64,000 nucleotides of DNA from NCBI RefSeq assembly GCF_018130145.1, contig NZ_JAFCMB010000020.1, positions 1 through 64,000 of the forward strand, given 5' to 3'. A program made the translations under genes and the position numbers. The number at the start of each line of letters is the position of its first letter. The stretch's first letter is position 1. Source of the stretch: Bradyrhizobium sp. AUGA SZCCT0176. Lineage in GTDB: Bacteria; Pseudomonadota; Alphaproteobacteria; Rhizobiales; Xanthobacteraceae. This document shows, piece by piece, positions 1 to 8,069 of the stretch. The notes beneath the pieces were generated by a model, which searched no databases, had not been told where the DNA came from, and saw nothing but the letters and a program-made list of their open reading frames with translations.

Positions 1-289
1 CCGACGGCTTGACACCTGCAACGGGTGCCAGGACCACACGGTTTTGCCGTACGCCCGTCCACGCCGTCGTCTCAGCGTAAACCAGCGTCCACCGCAACCC
101 GCCCAACGTCCGTGACGACGGCCGACGCCCTTCTGAGTAGGACGGGATAGCAAAAGATATGCACTTGATTTTCATTCTGGTAAACCGAAATATTTTTCAT
201 TTCGGGGCTTGACACGACTTCCGTAAATCAGAACTGATTTGCCCGACGGGTTGATTTGTCGCACTTGCGGAATTGGCCGTCGGTAGTCC

Positions 290-367
290 GTAGCCCGGAT
301 GAGCAACGCGATATCCGGGTCTTATGTCGCATCGACCCCACATATCGCATGCGCTCATGCGGGCTAC
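290..367. repeat. Interspersed palindromic repeat, 78 bp
   Basis: The ends are inverted copies: GTAGCCCGGATGAGC at 290-304 and GCTCATGCGGGCTAC at 353-367 (one mismatch over 15). Elements of this form, starting with GTAGCCCGGATGAGC, are familiar from intergenic DNA of Bradyrhizobium and Rhodopseudomonas. It lies upstream of the TctC gene at 456. The rest of 1-455 holds no gene that I can support. An AT-rich stretch at about 150-210 may contain a promoter but has no convincing -35/-10 pair. Confidence 0.7.
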
Positions 368-455
368 TTGCCGGCAGCGGTTGCTGCTGTCACACTTCCT
401 CGAGGTCCTGCGGCAATGACCGCGCAAACCGGCATGCAGGACGAGAGAGGAAACG

Positions 456-1430
456 ATGAAGTTCGTAGCGAGCCTGTCCGCCGCGCTGCTGGTGCTGCTG
501 ACGGCGCAGACGGCATCGGCGCAGTCCAGCTATCCGAACAAGCCGGTGAAGATCCTAGTCGGCTTCACGCCCGGCACTGCGCCGGACCTTGCGGCGCGCA
601 TTCTGGCCGAACGGTTTGCCGAGGTATGGGGCACGCCGTTCGTGGTCGAAAACCTGCAAGGCGCCGGCAGCAACATCGCCACCGAACGCGTCGCCAAGTC
701 GGCCGCCGACGGCACCACGCTGCTGATGGGCGGCAACTCGGCGCTCGTCATCAATCCGAGCCTGTATGACAAACTGCCGTTCGATCCGGTCAAGGATTTT
801 GCGCCGATCTCGCAGGTATTCATCGCGGCGAACGTGCTCGCCGTTCCGCCCGAGCAACCTGTCAAGACGGTGGCGGAGTTGGTGGCGCTCGCCAAGGCGC
901 AGCCCGGCAAACTCTCCTATGGCCATGCCGGCGTCGGCACGTCGCAACATCTCGGCGCCGAACTGTTCAAATACATGGCGCGTGTCGACATCGCATCGGT
1001 CCCCTATCGCGGCACCACGGCGCTGATGCCCGACCTGCTCGCCAACCGCATCGCGATGTCGTTCGCCAATATCGTGAACGTGGTGCCGCTGGCCAAGGAA
1101 GGCAAATTGCGCGCGCTGGCCATCACCTCGGTCAAGCGCTCGGCCCTGGCGCCCGACCTGCCGACGATGGCGGAATCCGGGTTTCCCGGTTTCGAGGCCG
1201 TGCCGTGGTTCGGCCTGCTCGCGCCGTCAGGCACGCCACGGGACATTATCGACAAATTGTACGGCGAAACCGTCAAGGCGCTGGCGCTGCCGGAGGTACG
1301 CAAGAAGTTCGACGAACTCGGGCTCGAGCCGGTCGGCAATACGCCGGCAGAGTTCGCGGCCGTCATCACGAAGGAAACGCCCGAATGGGCAAAAGTGATC
1401 AAGGACGCCGGCATCAAGCTCGGCAACTAG
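456..1430 (+). CDS. TctC/Bug-family tripartite tricarboxylate transporter substrate-binding protein
   Basis: Periplasmic binding protein of 324 residues, the normal length for the TctC/Bug family, which binds carboxylates and related small molecules for tripartite TctABC importers. Residues 1-22 form a signal peptide ending in ASA-Q. The mature protein begins with the family hallmark YPNKPVKILVGFTPG and contains the usual Bug blocks RxLAERFAEVWGTPFVVENLQGAG (read loosely), KLSYGHAGVGTSQHL and VPYRGTTALMPDLLA. The start is supported by GAGAGGAA just upstream of the ATG. No TctA or TctB membrane gene lies nearby, so it is an orphan binding protein whose ligand cannot be told from sequence. A second TctC paralogue sits at 5630-6610. 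Confidence 0.92.
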   Translation: MKFVASLSAALLVLLTAQTASAQSSYPNKPVKILVGFTPGTAPDLAARILAERFAEVWGTPFVVENLQGAGSNIATERVAKSAADGTTLLMGGNSALVINPSLYDKLPFDPVKDFAPISQVFIAANVLAVPPEQPVKTVAELVALAKAQPGKLSYGHAGVGTSQHLGAELFKYMARVDIASVPYRGTTALMPDLLANRIAMSFANIVNVVPLAKEGKLRALAITSVKRSALAPDLPTMAESGFPGFEAVPWFGLLAPSGTPRDIIDKLYGETVKALALPEVRKKFDELGLEPVGNTPAEFAAVITKETPEWAKVIKDAGIKLGN

Positions 1431-1497
1431 ACTAAACTGCACGCGCGCGGACTGCGCCTACCGCTACCCCGTCCACTCACCGACCTAGGAAACCGCC

Positions 1498-1836
1498 ATG
1501 GCCAATTGCATCGTTGTCGTTCAGTTCGATCTGCCGAAGCGATCAGAGGAACAGGCAATCACGGGCGGCACGTCGAGCGCGCCGACCTACCGCGGCCTCG
1601 CCACCAAAGGATTGATCCGAAAGGACTACCTGAATGGCGAAACCGGTACCGGCGGCGTCTATCTCTGGGACAGCCGCCAATCGGCGGAAGCCTGGTTCAC
1701 GGAGGAACGCGTGGCGGAATTGACCAAACGCTTCGGGGTGCGGCCTCGCCTGACCTGGTACGACACCCATGTCACGGTCGATAATCTGACGGACGAGACG
1801 CGCGTCAACGGCAAGGCGATCGAGGCCGTGGCCTGA
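1498..1836 (+). CDS. Small YdhR/ABM-like dimeric alpha-beta barrel protein
   Basis: A soluble 112-residue protein with no signal peptide. The start, after an AGGAAA ribosome site, is followed by a beta strand (CIVVVQFDLP), a central GLIRKDYLNGETGTGGVYLW segment and a helix AEAWFTEERVAELTKRFG. This strand-helix order with a G-x-Y-L-W strand followed by 'aeaw' is typical of the YdhR-like putative monooxygenases in the dimeric alpha-beta barrel superfamily. Substrate and reaction are unknown. It follows the TctC gene by 67 bases on the same strand and may be co-transcribed with it. A plain stress-response or hydrolase-associated barrel protein is an alternative. Confidence 0.65.
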   Translation: MANCIVVVQFDLPKRSEEQAITGGTSSAPTYRGLATKGLIRKDYLNGETGTGGVYLWDSRQSAEAWFTEERVAELTKRFGVRPRLTWYDTHVTVDNLTDETRVNGKAIEAVA

Positions 1837-1902
1837 CGATAGCTGTTGCGGCACTGCGCGTGATTGCATCGCGCGCACTGCGTTAGGCGTGCGGAAGATA
1901 TT

Positions 1903-2184
1903 CTAGGTCCCGCGCGTTGCCACCGAAGAGTATCGTTTGCTGCGCTTGCCTTCATTGGGCACGAACTGGGCAAACACTTCCCTGACGCGGTCGGCCGGCG
2001 TCGCATCGCGCGTGAAGCGAGGCTCGTTGAGGGTTTCCACCGCCCGGGGTGCGTAGATGGCGCTTTGATAGAGCGACCCGTCGAAGCGTGAATCGCTCTC
2101 GCTGTCGCGCAAGCAGGCATCGGAAACAAACAGCAATATGAACAGTGCCGACCCTACGACGTAAAAATACTGAAATATGGGCAT
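1903..2184 (-). CDS. Small membrane-anchored hypothetical protein
   Basis: A 93-residue protein with an N-terminal hydrophobic segment (YFYVVGSALFILLFVSDAC) that could be a membrane anchor or a lipoprotein-like signal, followed by a charged, probably periplasmic tail ending in a basic stretch (GKRSKRYSS). I do not recognise a domain. The gene is supported by a perfect Shine-Dalgarno (AGGAGG, complement of 2195-2200) ten bases before the ATG. It is convergent with the gene at 1498. Proteins of this size and layout are common uncharacterised bradyrhizobial proteins, but no function can be given. Confidence 0.6.
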   Translation of the reverse strand: MPIFQYFYVVGSALFILLFVSDACLRDSESDSRFDGSLYQSAIYAPRAVETLNEPRFTRDATPADRVREVFAQFVPNEGKRSKRYSSVATRGT

Positions 2185-2604
2185 CGCTTATGCGCCTCCT
2201 TTTGCAGGAGGATGCACGCCCGCGATAAAGGCCGGGTTTAGGATGGTCTTGATTTTGCCGAAGCAGTTTTTCGCCAGTTATCAATTTGTGTAAAATTTTA
2301 GCAATACTCATCCCTCGCCGGGAAGCTGCAATTCGGGACTGCGGACATGACCGGGTAAGCCGGCGGCCTGACCGGGTCGCGAATGACCCAAAGCAGAGTT
2401 TGGCATGACTCCAATTGGCGCTCGTCGGTCAGGCGCTTGGCGCAGGTGCGGATCATCCGAACCGAATAGACAGCCCGGCATTGATCGAATTGATTTCACC
2501 AAATGCAGTAAGGGTCTGGAAACATCGATGCCGGACCTCCAAGCTTATTAAGGCATTCTAGACGACACCGGGATACCACGACCATTCCACGCCCGGGGTG
2601 CTCC
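2185..2604. other. Intergenic region, 420 bp
   Basis: This gap separates the small gene on the minus strand from the WG-repeat gene on the plus strand, so it should carry promoters for both. An AT-rich core at about 2275-2305 is the likeliest promoter area for the minus-strand gene. Short open frames here have no ribosome site or recognisable product. I see no repeat or RNA gene. Confidence 0.4.
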
Positions 2605-4101
2605 GTGAAGAAACTGATCGTTATTGCTACGCTGATTGCCGCAGCCGCGGTCGGCGGCATCATCTGGATTTTTCAGCCTCAACAAGAATTACTGAGCGCC
2701 TGTATTGCGAAAGAGCGGTGCGGCTACATCAACGATGAAGGCAAGTTCATCATCGCGCCGGAGTTCGAGGCAGCCAACGATTGGACTAAAGATGCAGGTC
2801 TCGTATGGCGAGGCGGCCGGGTTGGATCAATCGATCGCGACGGGCGCTACATCACGGAACCTCGGTCCTCCAGATTGACCATGAGCGGCGGAGCAAACAG
2901 CGTGCAGGTCAACCGCCAGCAATTGTTGACCGATTATGCGCTCCGGCCGCTGAATTCCGAACTCTGGGACGATTTCTACGGAATCAAACTTGATCGTCGA
3001 TTGAGCCACGCACCGGAATACATCGCTGTCGGCCGCGGCGGGTTGTACGGTCTTGCCGACGGAAAAGGCAGGGTCATCCTTGAGCCGAAGTATGAAGAGA
3101 TAGGCTGGCGTTCGCACGAATTTCCGCTTCTGTTCAAGGAAGGCAACCTGTTTGGCCACCTCGCAGAGGGCGGTCAGCCCATCAGCGCCCAGCGCTGGGA
3201 TGCGGCGGGCATGTTCCACAATAAACTCGCCAGCGTCAGCCGTGCCGGAAAGTGCGGATACATCGATCGCGCCGGCCTTGTGGTCATACCGCCTGCTTTC
3301 GATGAATGCCGCCCGTTCCGTTATTCGGAGGCCACGATCGTACGGAAGGAACAGTCCTTCTCCCTTGTCGGCCGGAACGGCGTCGTCATCAGAGACGGCC
3401 TGGCGGATGCAGGAAATCCATCCGCAGATGGCATGCCCATTGCTGTTCGCGTTCAAGACAAATGGGGCGCCCTTGATATGAAGGGCAATTTTCCCATCGC
3501 GGCGGAGTTTGATGGCGTCGAACCACTGGACGTATTCGATCCGGAGCCCATGATGCCACTCGGACCGAAAACGGTTGCATTTATCGTCGAATTTCAAGGC
3601 AAACGCGGGATTATGGACGCCGCCGGCAAATGGATTTTGCCCCCCAGGTTTGACCAGGTCGACAACAACTATGAAGGGGACGGCAAACTGGCGACGTTTC
3701 GCGATGGCGAGCTTTGGGGCTTTGTCGATCTTGAGACCCGAAAGGCAACCACGGCATCATGGAACGAAGTCAAGGCAACAAGTCGCGCCGTGCTTGTTCC
3801 CGTGCGCGTCGGCAGCAAATGGGGCTACGTCGATGCGGAAGGCAATATGCGGATATCCGCGCAGTTTGACCTGGCGGAAGATTTTCACGGAGTTTGGGCA
3901 AGCGTGCAGACCGGCGAGAAATGGGGTTTGATCGACAGCAAGGGTGCACAAGTCACACCAGTCGTATTTCGGTCTGTTCACGAGGTCACACCTGAAAGGG
4001 CGCGCGTGACATTGGCTGAGTCGCGCGGCTGGGTAACCCGCAAGGGTAGGTTGATGGGAATTTCGGAAACCGACCTGCAAAAAGCTGGTCTCAGAAAATA
4101 A
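2605..4101 (+). CDS. WG-repeat protein with N-terminal membrane anchor or signal
   Basis: A 498-residue protein. Residues 1-25 (KKLIVIATLIAAAAVGGIIWIF) form a hydrophobic signal or anchor. The rest consists of WG beta-propeller-like repeats of about 45 residues, recognisable by repeated CGYINDEGKFIIAPEFEAA-type units: a G-Y/L-I/V-D start, a G-x-F/V-I-x-P strand, and F/Y-D/E. At least eight units can be counted, such as KWGALDMKGNFPIAAEFDG, KRGIMDAAGKWILPPRF and KWGYVDAEGNMRISAQFD. WG-repeat proteins are cell-envelope proteins of unknown molecular role. The start is a GTG after CGGGG. It stands alone between other operons. Confidence 0.85.
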   Translation: MKKLIVIATLIAAAAVGGIIWIFQPQQELLSACIAKERCGYINDEGKFIIAPEFEAANDWTKDAGLVWRGGRVGSIDRDGRYITEPRSSRLTMSGGANSVQVNRQQLLTDYALRPLNSELWDDFYGIKLDRRLSHAPEYIAVGRGGLYGLADGKGRVILEPKYEEIGWRSHEFPLLFKEGNLFGHLAEGGQPISAQRWDAAGMFHNKLASVSRAGKCGYIDRAGLVVIPPAFDECRPFRYSEATIVRKEQSFSLVGRNGVVIRDGLADAGNPSADGMPIAVRVQDKWGALDMKGNFPIAAEFDGVEPLDVFDPEPMMPLGPKTVAFIVEFQGKRGIMDAAGKWILPPRFDQVDNNYEGDGKLATFRDGELWGFVDLETRKATTASWNEVKATSRAVLVPVRVGSKWGYVDAEGNMRISAQFDLAEDFHGVWASVQTGEKWGLIDSKGAQVTPVVFRSVHEVTPERARVTLAESRGWVTRKGRLMGISETDLQKAGLRK

Positions 4102-4149
4102 GTTCGAGGACGCCGCTAGACGGTCTTTCTGTTCTGAGCGGGTGTAAGA

Positions 4150-4222
4150 ATGTCCGCTGTTGGCACACGGCGTCGCTTCGCTGCGGTGCTCGACCTGGAC
4201 GCTGCCGGCGTACAGCGGACAT
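4150..4222. repeat. Short inverted-repeat element (11-bp perfect ends)
   Basis: ATGTCCGCTGT at 4150-4160 is the exact reverse complement of ACAGCGGACAT at 4212-4222, with 51 bases between. Similar ATGTCCGC...GCGGACAT palindromes occur between genes in bradyrhizobia. The 257-base gap that holds it, between the WG-repeat gene and the DctP gene, has no credible coding sequence. Confidence 0.55.
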
Positions 4223-4358
4223 GACAGAGCTTACCAATGGCCCCGCGTGTCGCGTTCATGCAGGACTTGCGACGGCAGCCGGTTGGCGATGTGGTGATCA
4301 GCAGGACGGCATGCCGATCATGGACCAGCAAGCCATCCGCCTCCGCCACCGGCCGGAC

Positions 4359-5447
4359 TCAGCCCTTGCGCATCTTGCTGAGCAGATAATTGTCGTAATA
4401 GTTTTCCGCGATCTGCGTGTAGAACAGCACTTCCTTCATGTAGGCGTCGTGGCTCTCTTTTGTCTTCTTGAAGAGCGGGCTCTTCTCGGCGATTTCGTTC
4501 AGATGGTCCTGCGTGGCGGTGTAGCAGGCCTCCATGACCGGTTGCGGGAACGCGCGCAGTTCGGCGCCGCCCGCGATCAGCCGCTTCAGGGCGGCTGGAT
4601 TGACGCTGTCATATTTTTCGATCATCCAGGCGCCTGCCGCCGCACCTGCCTGGTTGAGGATCGCCTGGTATTGCTTGGGGAGCGCATTCCACTTCTCGTC
4701 GTTGACGATCATGTGGAGCATGGCGCCGCCTTCCCACCAGCCGGGGTAATAATAGTATTTTGCTACCTTGTAGAAGCCGAGCTTCTCGTCGTCATAGGGA
4801 CCGACGAACTCCGCAGCATCGATCGAGCCTTTCTCGAGCGCCGAATAGACGTCGCCGCCCGCGATCTGCTGCGGCACGATGCCGAGCTTTGCCAGCACAT
4901 GGCCGCCCATGCCCGCGATGCGGAACTTGAGGCCTTTGAGATCATCGGCGGTCTTGATCTCCTTACGGAACCAGCCGCCCATTTGCGTGCCGGAGTTGCC
5001 ACACAGGATCGCATGCGCCTTGAAAGGCTTCAGCGCCTCGTTGCAGAGTTCAGCGCCGCCGCCGAACGTCCACCAGGAATGCTGATGGCGATGGTTCATG
5101 CCGAAGGGTGCGCCGGTGGCGTAGGTGAGCGCCGGCTCCTTGCCGATGTAAAAGTAGAGCGGCGTCTGCGCCATCTCGACGGTTGCGGTGCTCACGGCAT
5201 CGAGCGCCTGCAGGCCGGGCACGATCTCGCCTGCAGCAAACGTCTGGATCTGGAATTTGTTGTCGGTGGCGTCAGCGACGTATTTCGCAAACGTCTGCGC
5301 CGTGCCGTAGATGGTCTCGAGCGACTTTGGAAAGCTCGAGGTTAGGCGCCACTTGATCTCGGGCGCGGCTTGCGCGATCGCGGGTGCCGCAACCAGCGTC
5401 GTTGCGCCGGCCACGGCGCCGCCTTTGAGGAACGTACGGCGTTTCAT
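4359..5447 (-). CDS. TRAP transporter DctP-family substrate-binding protein (Tat-exported)
   Basis: A 362-residue periplasmic binding protein. The N-terminus KRRTFLKGG...AAPAIAQA is a twin-arginine (Tat) signal peptide with an AIA-QA cleavage region. The mature part starts with IKWRLTSSFPKSLETIYG and has the DctP block LKGLKFRIAGMGGHVLAKLG (arginine expected to bind a carboxylate) and the segment GSIDAAEFVGPYDDEKLGFY. This resembles the TakP/YiaO-like branch, often 2-oxo-acid or mannitol-type binders. No DctQ or DctM membrane genes lie next to it. It follows the TctC gene at 5630-6610 on the same strand after a hairpin, so it may share a transcript with an unrelated binding protein. Confidence 0.9.
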   Translation of the reverse strand: MKRRTFLKGGAVAGATTLVAAPAIAQAAPEIKWRLTSSFPKSLETIYGTAQTFAKYVADATDNKFQIQTFAAGEIVPGLQALDAVSTATVEMAQTPLYFYIGKEPALTYATGAPFGMNHRHQHSWWTFGGGAELCNEALKPFKAHAILCGNSGTQMGGWFRKEIKTADDLKGLKFRIAGMGGHVLAKLGIVPQQIAGGDVYSALEKGSIDAAEFVGPYDDEKLGFYKVAKYYYYPGWWEGGAMLHMIVNDEKWNALPKQYQAILNQAGAAAGAWMIEKYDSVNPAALKRLIAGGAELRAFPQPVMEACYTATQDHLNEIAEKSPLFKKTKESHDAYMKEVLFYTQIAENYYDNYLLSKMRKG

Positions 5448-5582
5448 GTGATTACTCCCTGGAATTGCAAACCGGTTGGCGCGCGGCAGCGAGGCCTCCG
5501 CGGCCTTCAGTCCTCATCTTAGCGAACTTTGGGGGATGCGTGGAAGGGCTACTTCAGCGGCCGGCGCTATGCGCAGCGGCGG

Positions 5583-5607
5583 GCGGGCACCGATCAGCGG
5601 TGCCCGC
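5583..5607 (-). terminator. Strong hairpin between two binding-protein genes
   Basis: GCGGGCACCG (5583-5592) and CGGTGCCCGC (5598-5607) form a perfect 10-bp stem with a 5-base loop. It lies 22 bases beyond the stop of the minus-strand TctC gene and ahead of the DctP gene. There is no U-run after the stem, so it may stop or pause transcription weakly, or protect the 3' end of the upstream message. Confidence 0.5.
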
Positions 5608-5629
5608 ATTGGAGCAAGGAAAACGCTCT

Positions 5630-6610
5630 CTAGTCCAGCTTCACATTGGCCTCTTTCACGACCTTCCGCCAGCGCACGACTTCGGCTGACACCATCTTCG
5701 CGAATGCAGGGCCCGTCACGTCAGGGACATCAGAACCGTTGCGCTCCCAGGCCTCCTTGATCGCAGCCACCTGCATCGCCTGCTGCAGCTCCTTGATCAT
5801 GCGTTCGACGATTGCCGGCGGCGTGTTCTTCGGCGCGAACAGTCCGTACCAGGTCGCCACTTCAAAATCGGGCAGACCGGCTTCCTTGGCCGTGGGAAGG
5901 TCGGGGAAAGCCGCCACCCGCTTCGGTGCGGCGACCGCTAGCGCGCGGAGCTGCCCGGCCCTGATCGGCGCAGCCGACGAGCCCATGCCGTCGAACACGA
6001 CAGGCACATGGCCGGCGATCAGATCCTGCATCGCAGGTCCCGCCCCGCGATAGGGGACGTGCTGGAGGTTGGTCTTGGTCAGGATCTTGAACAACTCGCC
6101 CGCGAGATGATGCGTGGTGCCGGCGCCGGCGGAGCCGTAGTTCAACTGACCCGGGTTCGCTTTGTTGAACGCGATGAATTCGGCAAGCGTCTTGGCGGCG
6201 ACCTTGTCGGGGTTGACCACGATCACCTGCGGCGGACGCGCGATCAGCGCAACCGCGACAAAATCCTTCTCGATGTCGTAGTCGAGATTGGGATAGAGCG
6301 AGGGTGCAATGGCGTGATGCGCCGCGCCCATGAAGAAGGTGTAGCCGTCGGGAGCGGCCTTGGACGCCGCGGAGGCGCCCACCGTGCCGCCGGCGCCGGC
6401 GCGGTTTTCGATCAGCACGCGTTTGCCGAGCTGGGTGTCGAGCTGGGCTGCGAGCGGGCGCGCGAAGGCGTCGGTGCCGCCACCGGCCGCGAACGGCACC
6501 ACGAACGTGATCGGCTTATCCGGCCATGTCTGAGCCTGGGCCGGATTTGCGGCAATGGAAAGGCCCGCCAGAACGGTCAATATGGCGTAGCGCAGGGTTT
6601 GTTGTCTCAC
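5630..6610 (-). CDS. TctC/Bug-family tripartite tricarboxylate transporter substrate-binding protein
   Basis: A 326-residue periplasmic protein of normal family length. Signal peptide of about 26 residues ending in NPAQAQ-TW, then the Bug hallmark WPDKPITFVVPFAAGGGTD, the block VLIENRAGAGGTVGA, the block LNYGSAGAGTTHHLAGELF and VPYRGAGPAMQDLIAGH. These are the ligand-pocket loops of the family. It shares little beyond these motifs with the TctC protein at 456. No TctA/TctB partner is present. The ligand is unknown. It reads toward the DctP gene across a hairpin. Confidence 0.92.
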   Translation of the reverse strand: MRQQTLRYAILTVLAGLSIAANPAQAQTWPDKPITFVVPFAAGGGTDAFARPLAAQLDTQLGKRVLIENRAGAGGTVGASAASKAAPDGYTFFMGAAHHAIAPSLYPNLDYDIEKDFVAVALIARPPQVIVVNPDKVAAKTLAEFIAFNKANPGQLNYGSAGAGTTHHLAGELFKILTKTNLQHVPYRGAGPAMQDLIAGHVPVVFDGMGSSAAPIRAGQLRALAVAAPKRVAAFPDLPTAKEAGLPDFEVATWYGLFAPKNTPPAIVERMIKELQQAMQVAAIKEAWERNGSDVPDVTGPAFAKMVSAEVVRWRKVVKEANVKLD

Positions 6611-6775
6611 GGCGTTTCTCTCCCGGATATTGCGACATTGGTCCGCGCGTTGGCGACGTCGCGATTCACTTGAATTACAGGCGGCGAATTATAGGCGCCG
6701 GGCATGGCCCCGCCAATGGGCCATTCGGACAAGGAACAGCCGCGGCTGCGGCGGTGCTTCCAGTAACGTCTGCCT

Positions 6776-7573
6776 TCAGTAATACTTATAAAAATGATGC
6801 ACCGGGCCATGCCCGTGGCCGACGCTGAAGCGGTCCGCGGCTGCGATCGCGGCGCTGATCCAGGCCTTGGCGTTGCGGACGGCGGTCTCCATGTTCTCGC
6901 CCTTCGCCAGTCCGGCCGCAATCGCCGACGACAGCGAGCAGCCGGTGCCGTGGGTGTTTTTGGTGGCGACGCGCGGCGCGGCCAGCGTGATGGTCTTCCC
7001 GGCGTCGATAAAATAATCGGTGCTCTCGGCGCCCTCCCCGTGGCCGCCCTTGATCAGCACCGCGCGGCAGCCCATCGCCAGCAATCGCTTGCCCTGATTT
7101 TCGACCGCGGCTTCGTCTGTCGCAATCGGCTCATCGAGCAAGGCCGCCGCTTCCGGCAGATTGGGCGTGATGACCGAGGCGAGCGGAATGAGCTTGGTGC
7201 GTAGCGCATCGACGGCTTCCGCGGCCAGCAGGCGGTCACCTGATGTCGCGACCATCACGGGATCCAGCACGACATGCTTCGGCGACCAGCGCGTCAGCCC
7301 CGCGACGATGGCATCGATGCTGGCGGGCTGCGCCACCATGCCGATCTTGACCGCGCCGACGGCGAGATCGGAGAATACCGCATCGATCTGGGCGGTGATG
7401 AACTCCGCCGGCACCTGATGGATGCCGCTGACGCCGGTCGTGTTCTGCGCCGTCAGCGCCGTGATCACCGAGGCGCCATAGACGCCGAGCGCGGCAAACG
7501 TCTTCAGGTCGGCCTGGATTCCGGCGCCGCCGGACGAATCGGAGCCAGCGATGGTCAGCGCGATTGGTGTCAT
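6776..7573 (-). CDS. thiD: Hydroxymethylpyrimidine/phosphomethylpyrimidine kinase
   Basis: A 265-residue cytoplasmic kinase of the ribokinase fold that phosphorylates HMP and HMP-P in thiamine biosynthesis. The chosen start gives the canonical N-terminus MTPIALTIAGSDSSGGAGIQ. Other family marks are LKTFAALGVYGASVITALTAQN, VLDPVMVATSGDRLL, ITPNLPEAAALL, LIKGGHG and the anion-hole and catalytic-base motif NTHGTGCSLSSAIAAGLA. An upstream in-frame start 23 codons earlier has no family support. Other thiamine genes are not in the window. It is divergent from the gene at 7769, with a repeat between them. Confidence 0.96.
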   Translation of the reverse strand: MTPIALTIAGSDSSGGAGIQADLKTFAALGVYGASVITALTAQNTTGVSGIHQVPAEFITAQIDAVFSDLAVGAVKIGMVAQPASIDAIVAGLTRWSPKHVVLDPVMVATSGDRLLAAEAVDALRTKLIPLASVITPNLPEAAALLDEPIATDEAAVENQGKRLLAMGCRAVLIKGGHGEGAESTDYFIDAGKTITLAAPRVATKNTHGTGCSLSSAIAAGLAKGENMETAVRNAKAWISAAIAAADRFSVGHGHGPVHHFYKYY

Positions 7574-7681
7574 CGCCCGCCTCGTGCAAAAGGTGTGTTC
7601 GGGATCATAAACTGTCCTAGCGCGCCGTTCCATTCCCAGCAAGTTGGCTTGCCACGGGCTCCCGTTTTTGGCCTTCTGACT

Positions 7682-7732
7682 CTGACGCGTTTTCCTGATG
7701 CGAACCGGTATCCACTTCGCTTGAAAACGCTA
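7682..7732. repeat. Interspersed repeat of the TGACGCGTTTTC...GAAAACGCTAT type
   Basis: The segment begins TGACGCGTTTTCCTGATGCG and ends TTGAAAACGCTAT. Similar sequence is present at 21929-21990 upstream of murJ. GCGTTTTC and GAAAACGC are inverted copies, so it can fold. It lies in the divergent gap between thiD and the Lrp-type gene, so it is within or next to their promoters. Confidence 0.55.
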
Positions 7733-7768
7733 TATTGAGCACAAATCTTCCCTTCGGAGACGACAACC

Positions 7769-8014
7769 ATGGTTCCCTTCTTCGTCCAGTTCAAATGCAA
7801 GCTCGGCCAGTCCTATGCGGTGGCCAATGCGCTCGCGGAAGCCGAGATCGCCTCGGAAATCTATTCCACCGCCGGCGGTTACGACCTGCTGGTCAAGTTC
7901 TACGTCGACAACGCCACCGACATCGGTCATTTCGTCAACGAGAAGGTGCAGGTCATTCCCGGTATCCAGGACACCCACACCATCATCACCTTCAAGGCGT
8001 TCGGCGGGAGCTAG
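7769..8014 (+). CDS. Stand-alone Lrp/AsnC ligand-binding (RAM) domain protein
   Basis: An 81-residue protein made only of the RAM domain that forms the C-terminal half of Lrp/AsnC regulators. Visible features are VPFFVQFKCKLGQSYAVANAL, the strand EIYSTAGGYDLLVKFYVDN, and the end VQVIPGIQDTHTIITFKAF, matching the family pattern '...G.yDlll.v...d...l...l..i.GV..t.T.ivl'. There is no helix-turn-helix. Single-domain family members oligomerise and bind small molecules; DNA binding is not expected. GGAGA precedes the ATG. The binding-protein gene of an ABC importer follows after 55 bases, so it may sense or modulate that system. Confidence 0.88.
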   Translation: MVPFFVQFKCKLGQSYAVANALAEAEIASEIYSTAGGYDLLVKFYVDNATDIGHFVNEKVQVIPGIQDTHTIITFKAFGGS

Positions 8015-8069
8015 GCCCCGCCCGCTTCCGCGGCCACCGGCAACGACAAGAACAAGCAAACGGGGAAAC

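Noticed and set aside
4221..5345. Plus-strand frame of 374 codons opposite the DctP gene
   Set aside because: The minus strand has a Tat signal and the complete DctP family pattern; the plus product is Arg/Leu/Val-rich without a known domain.
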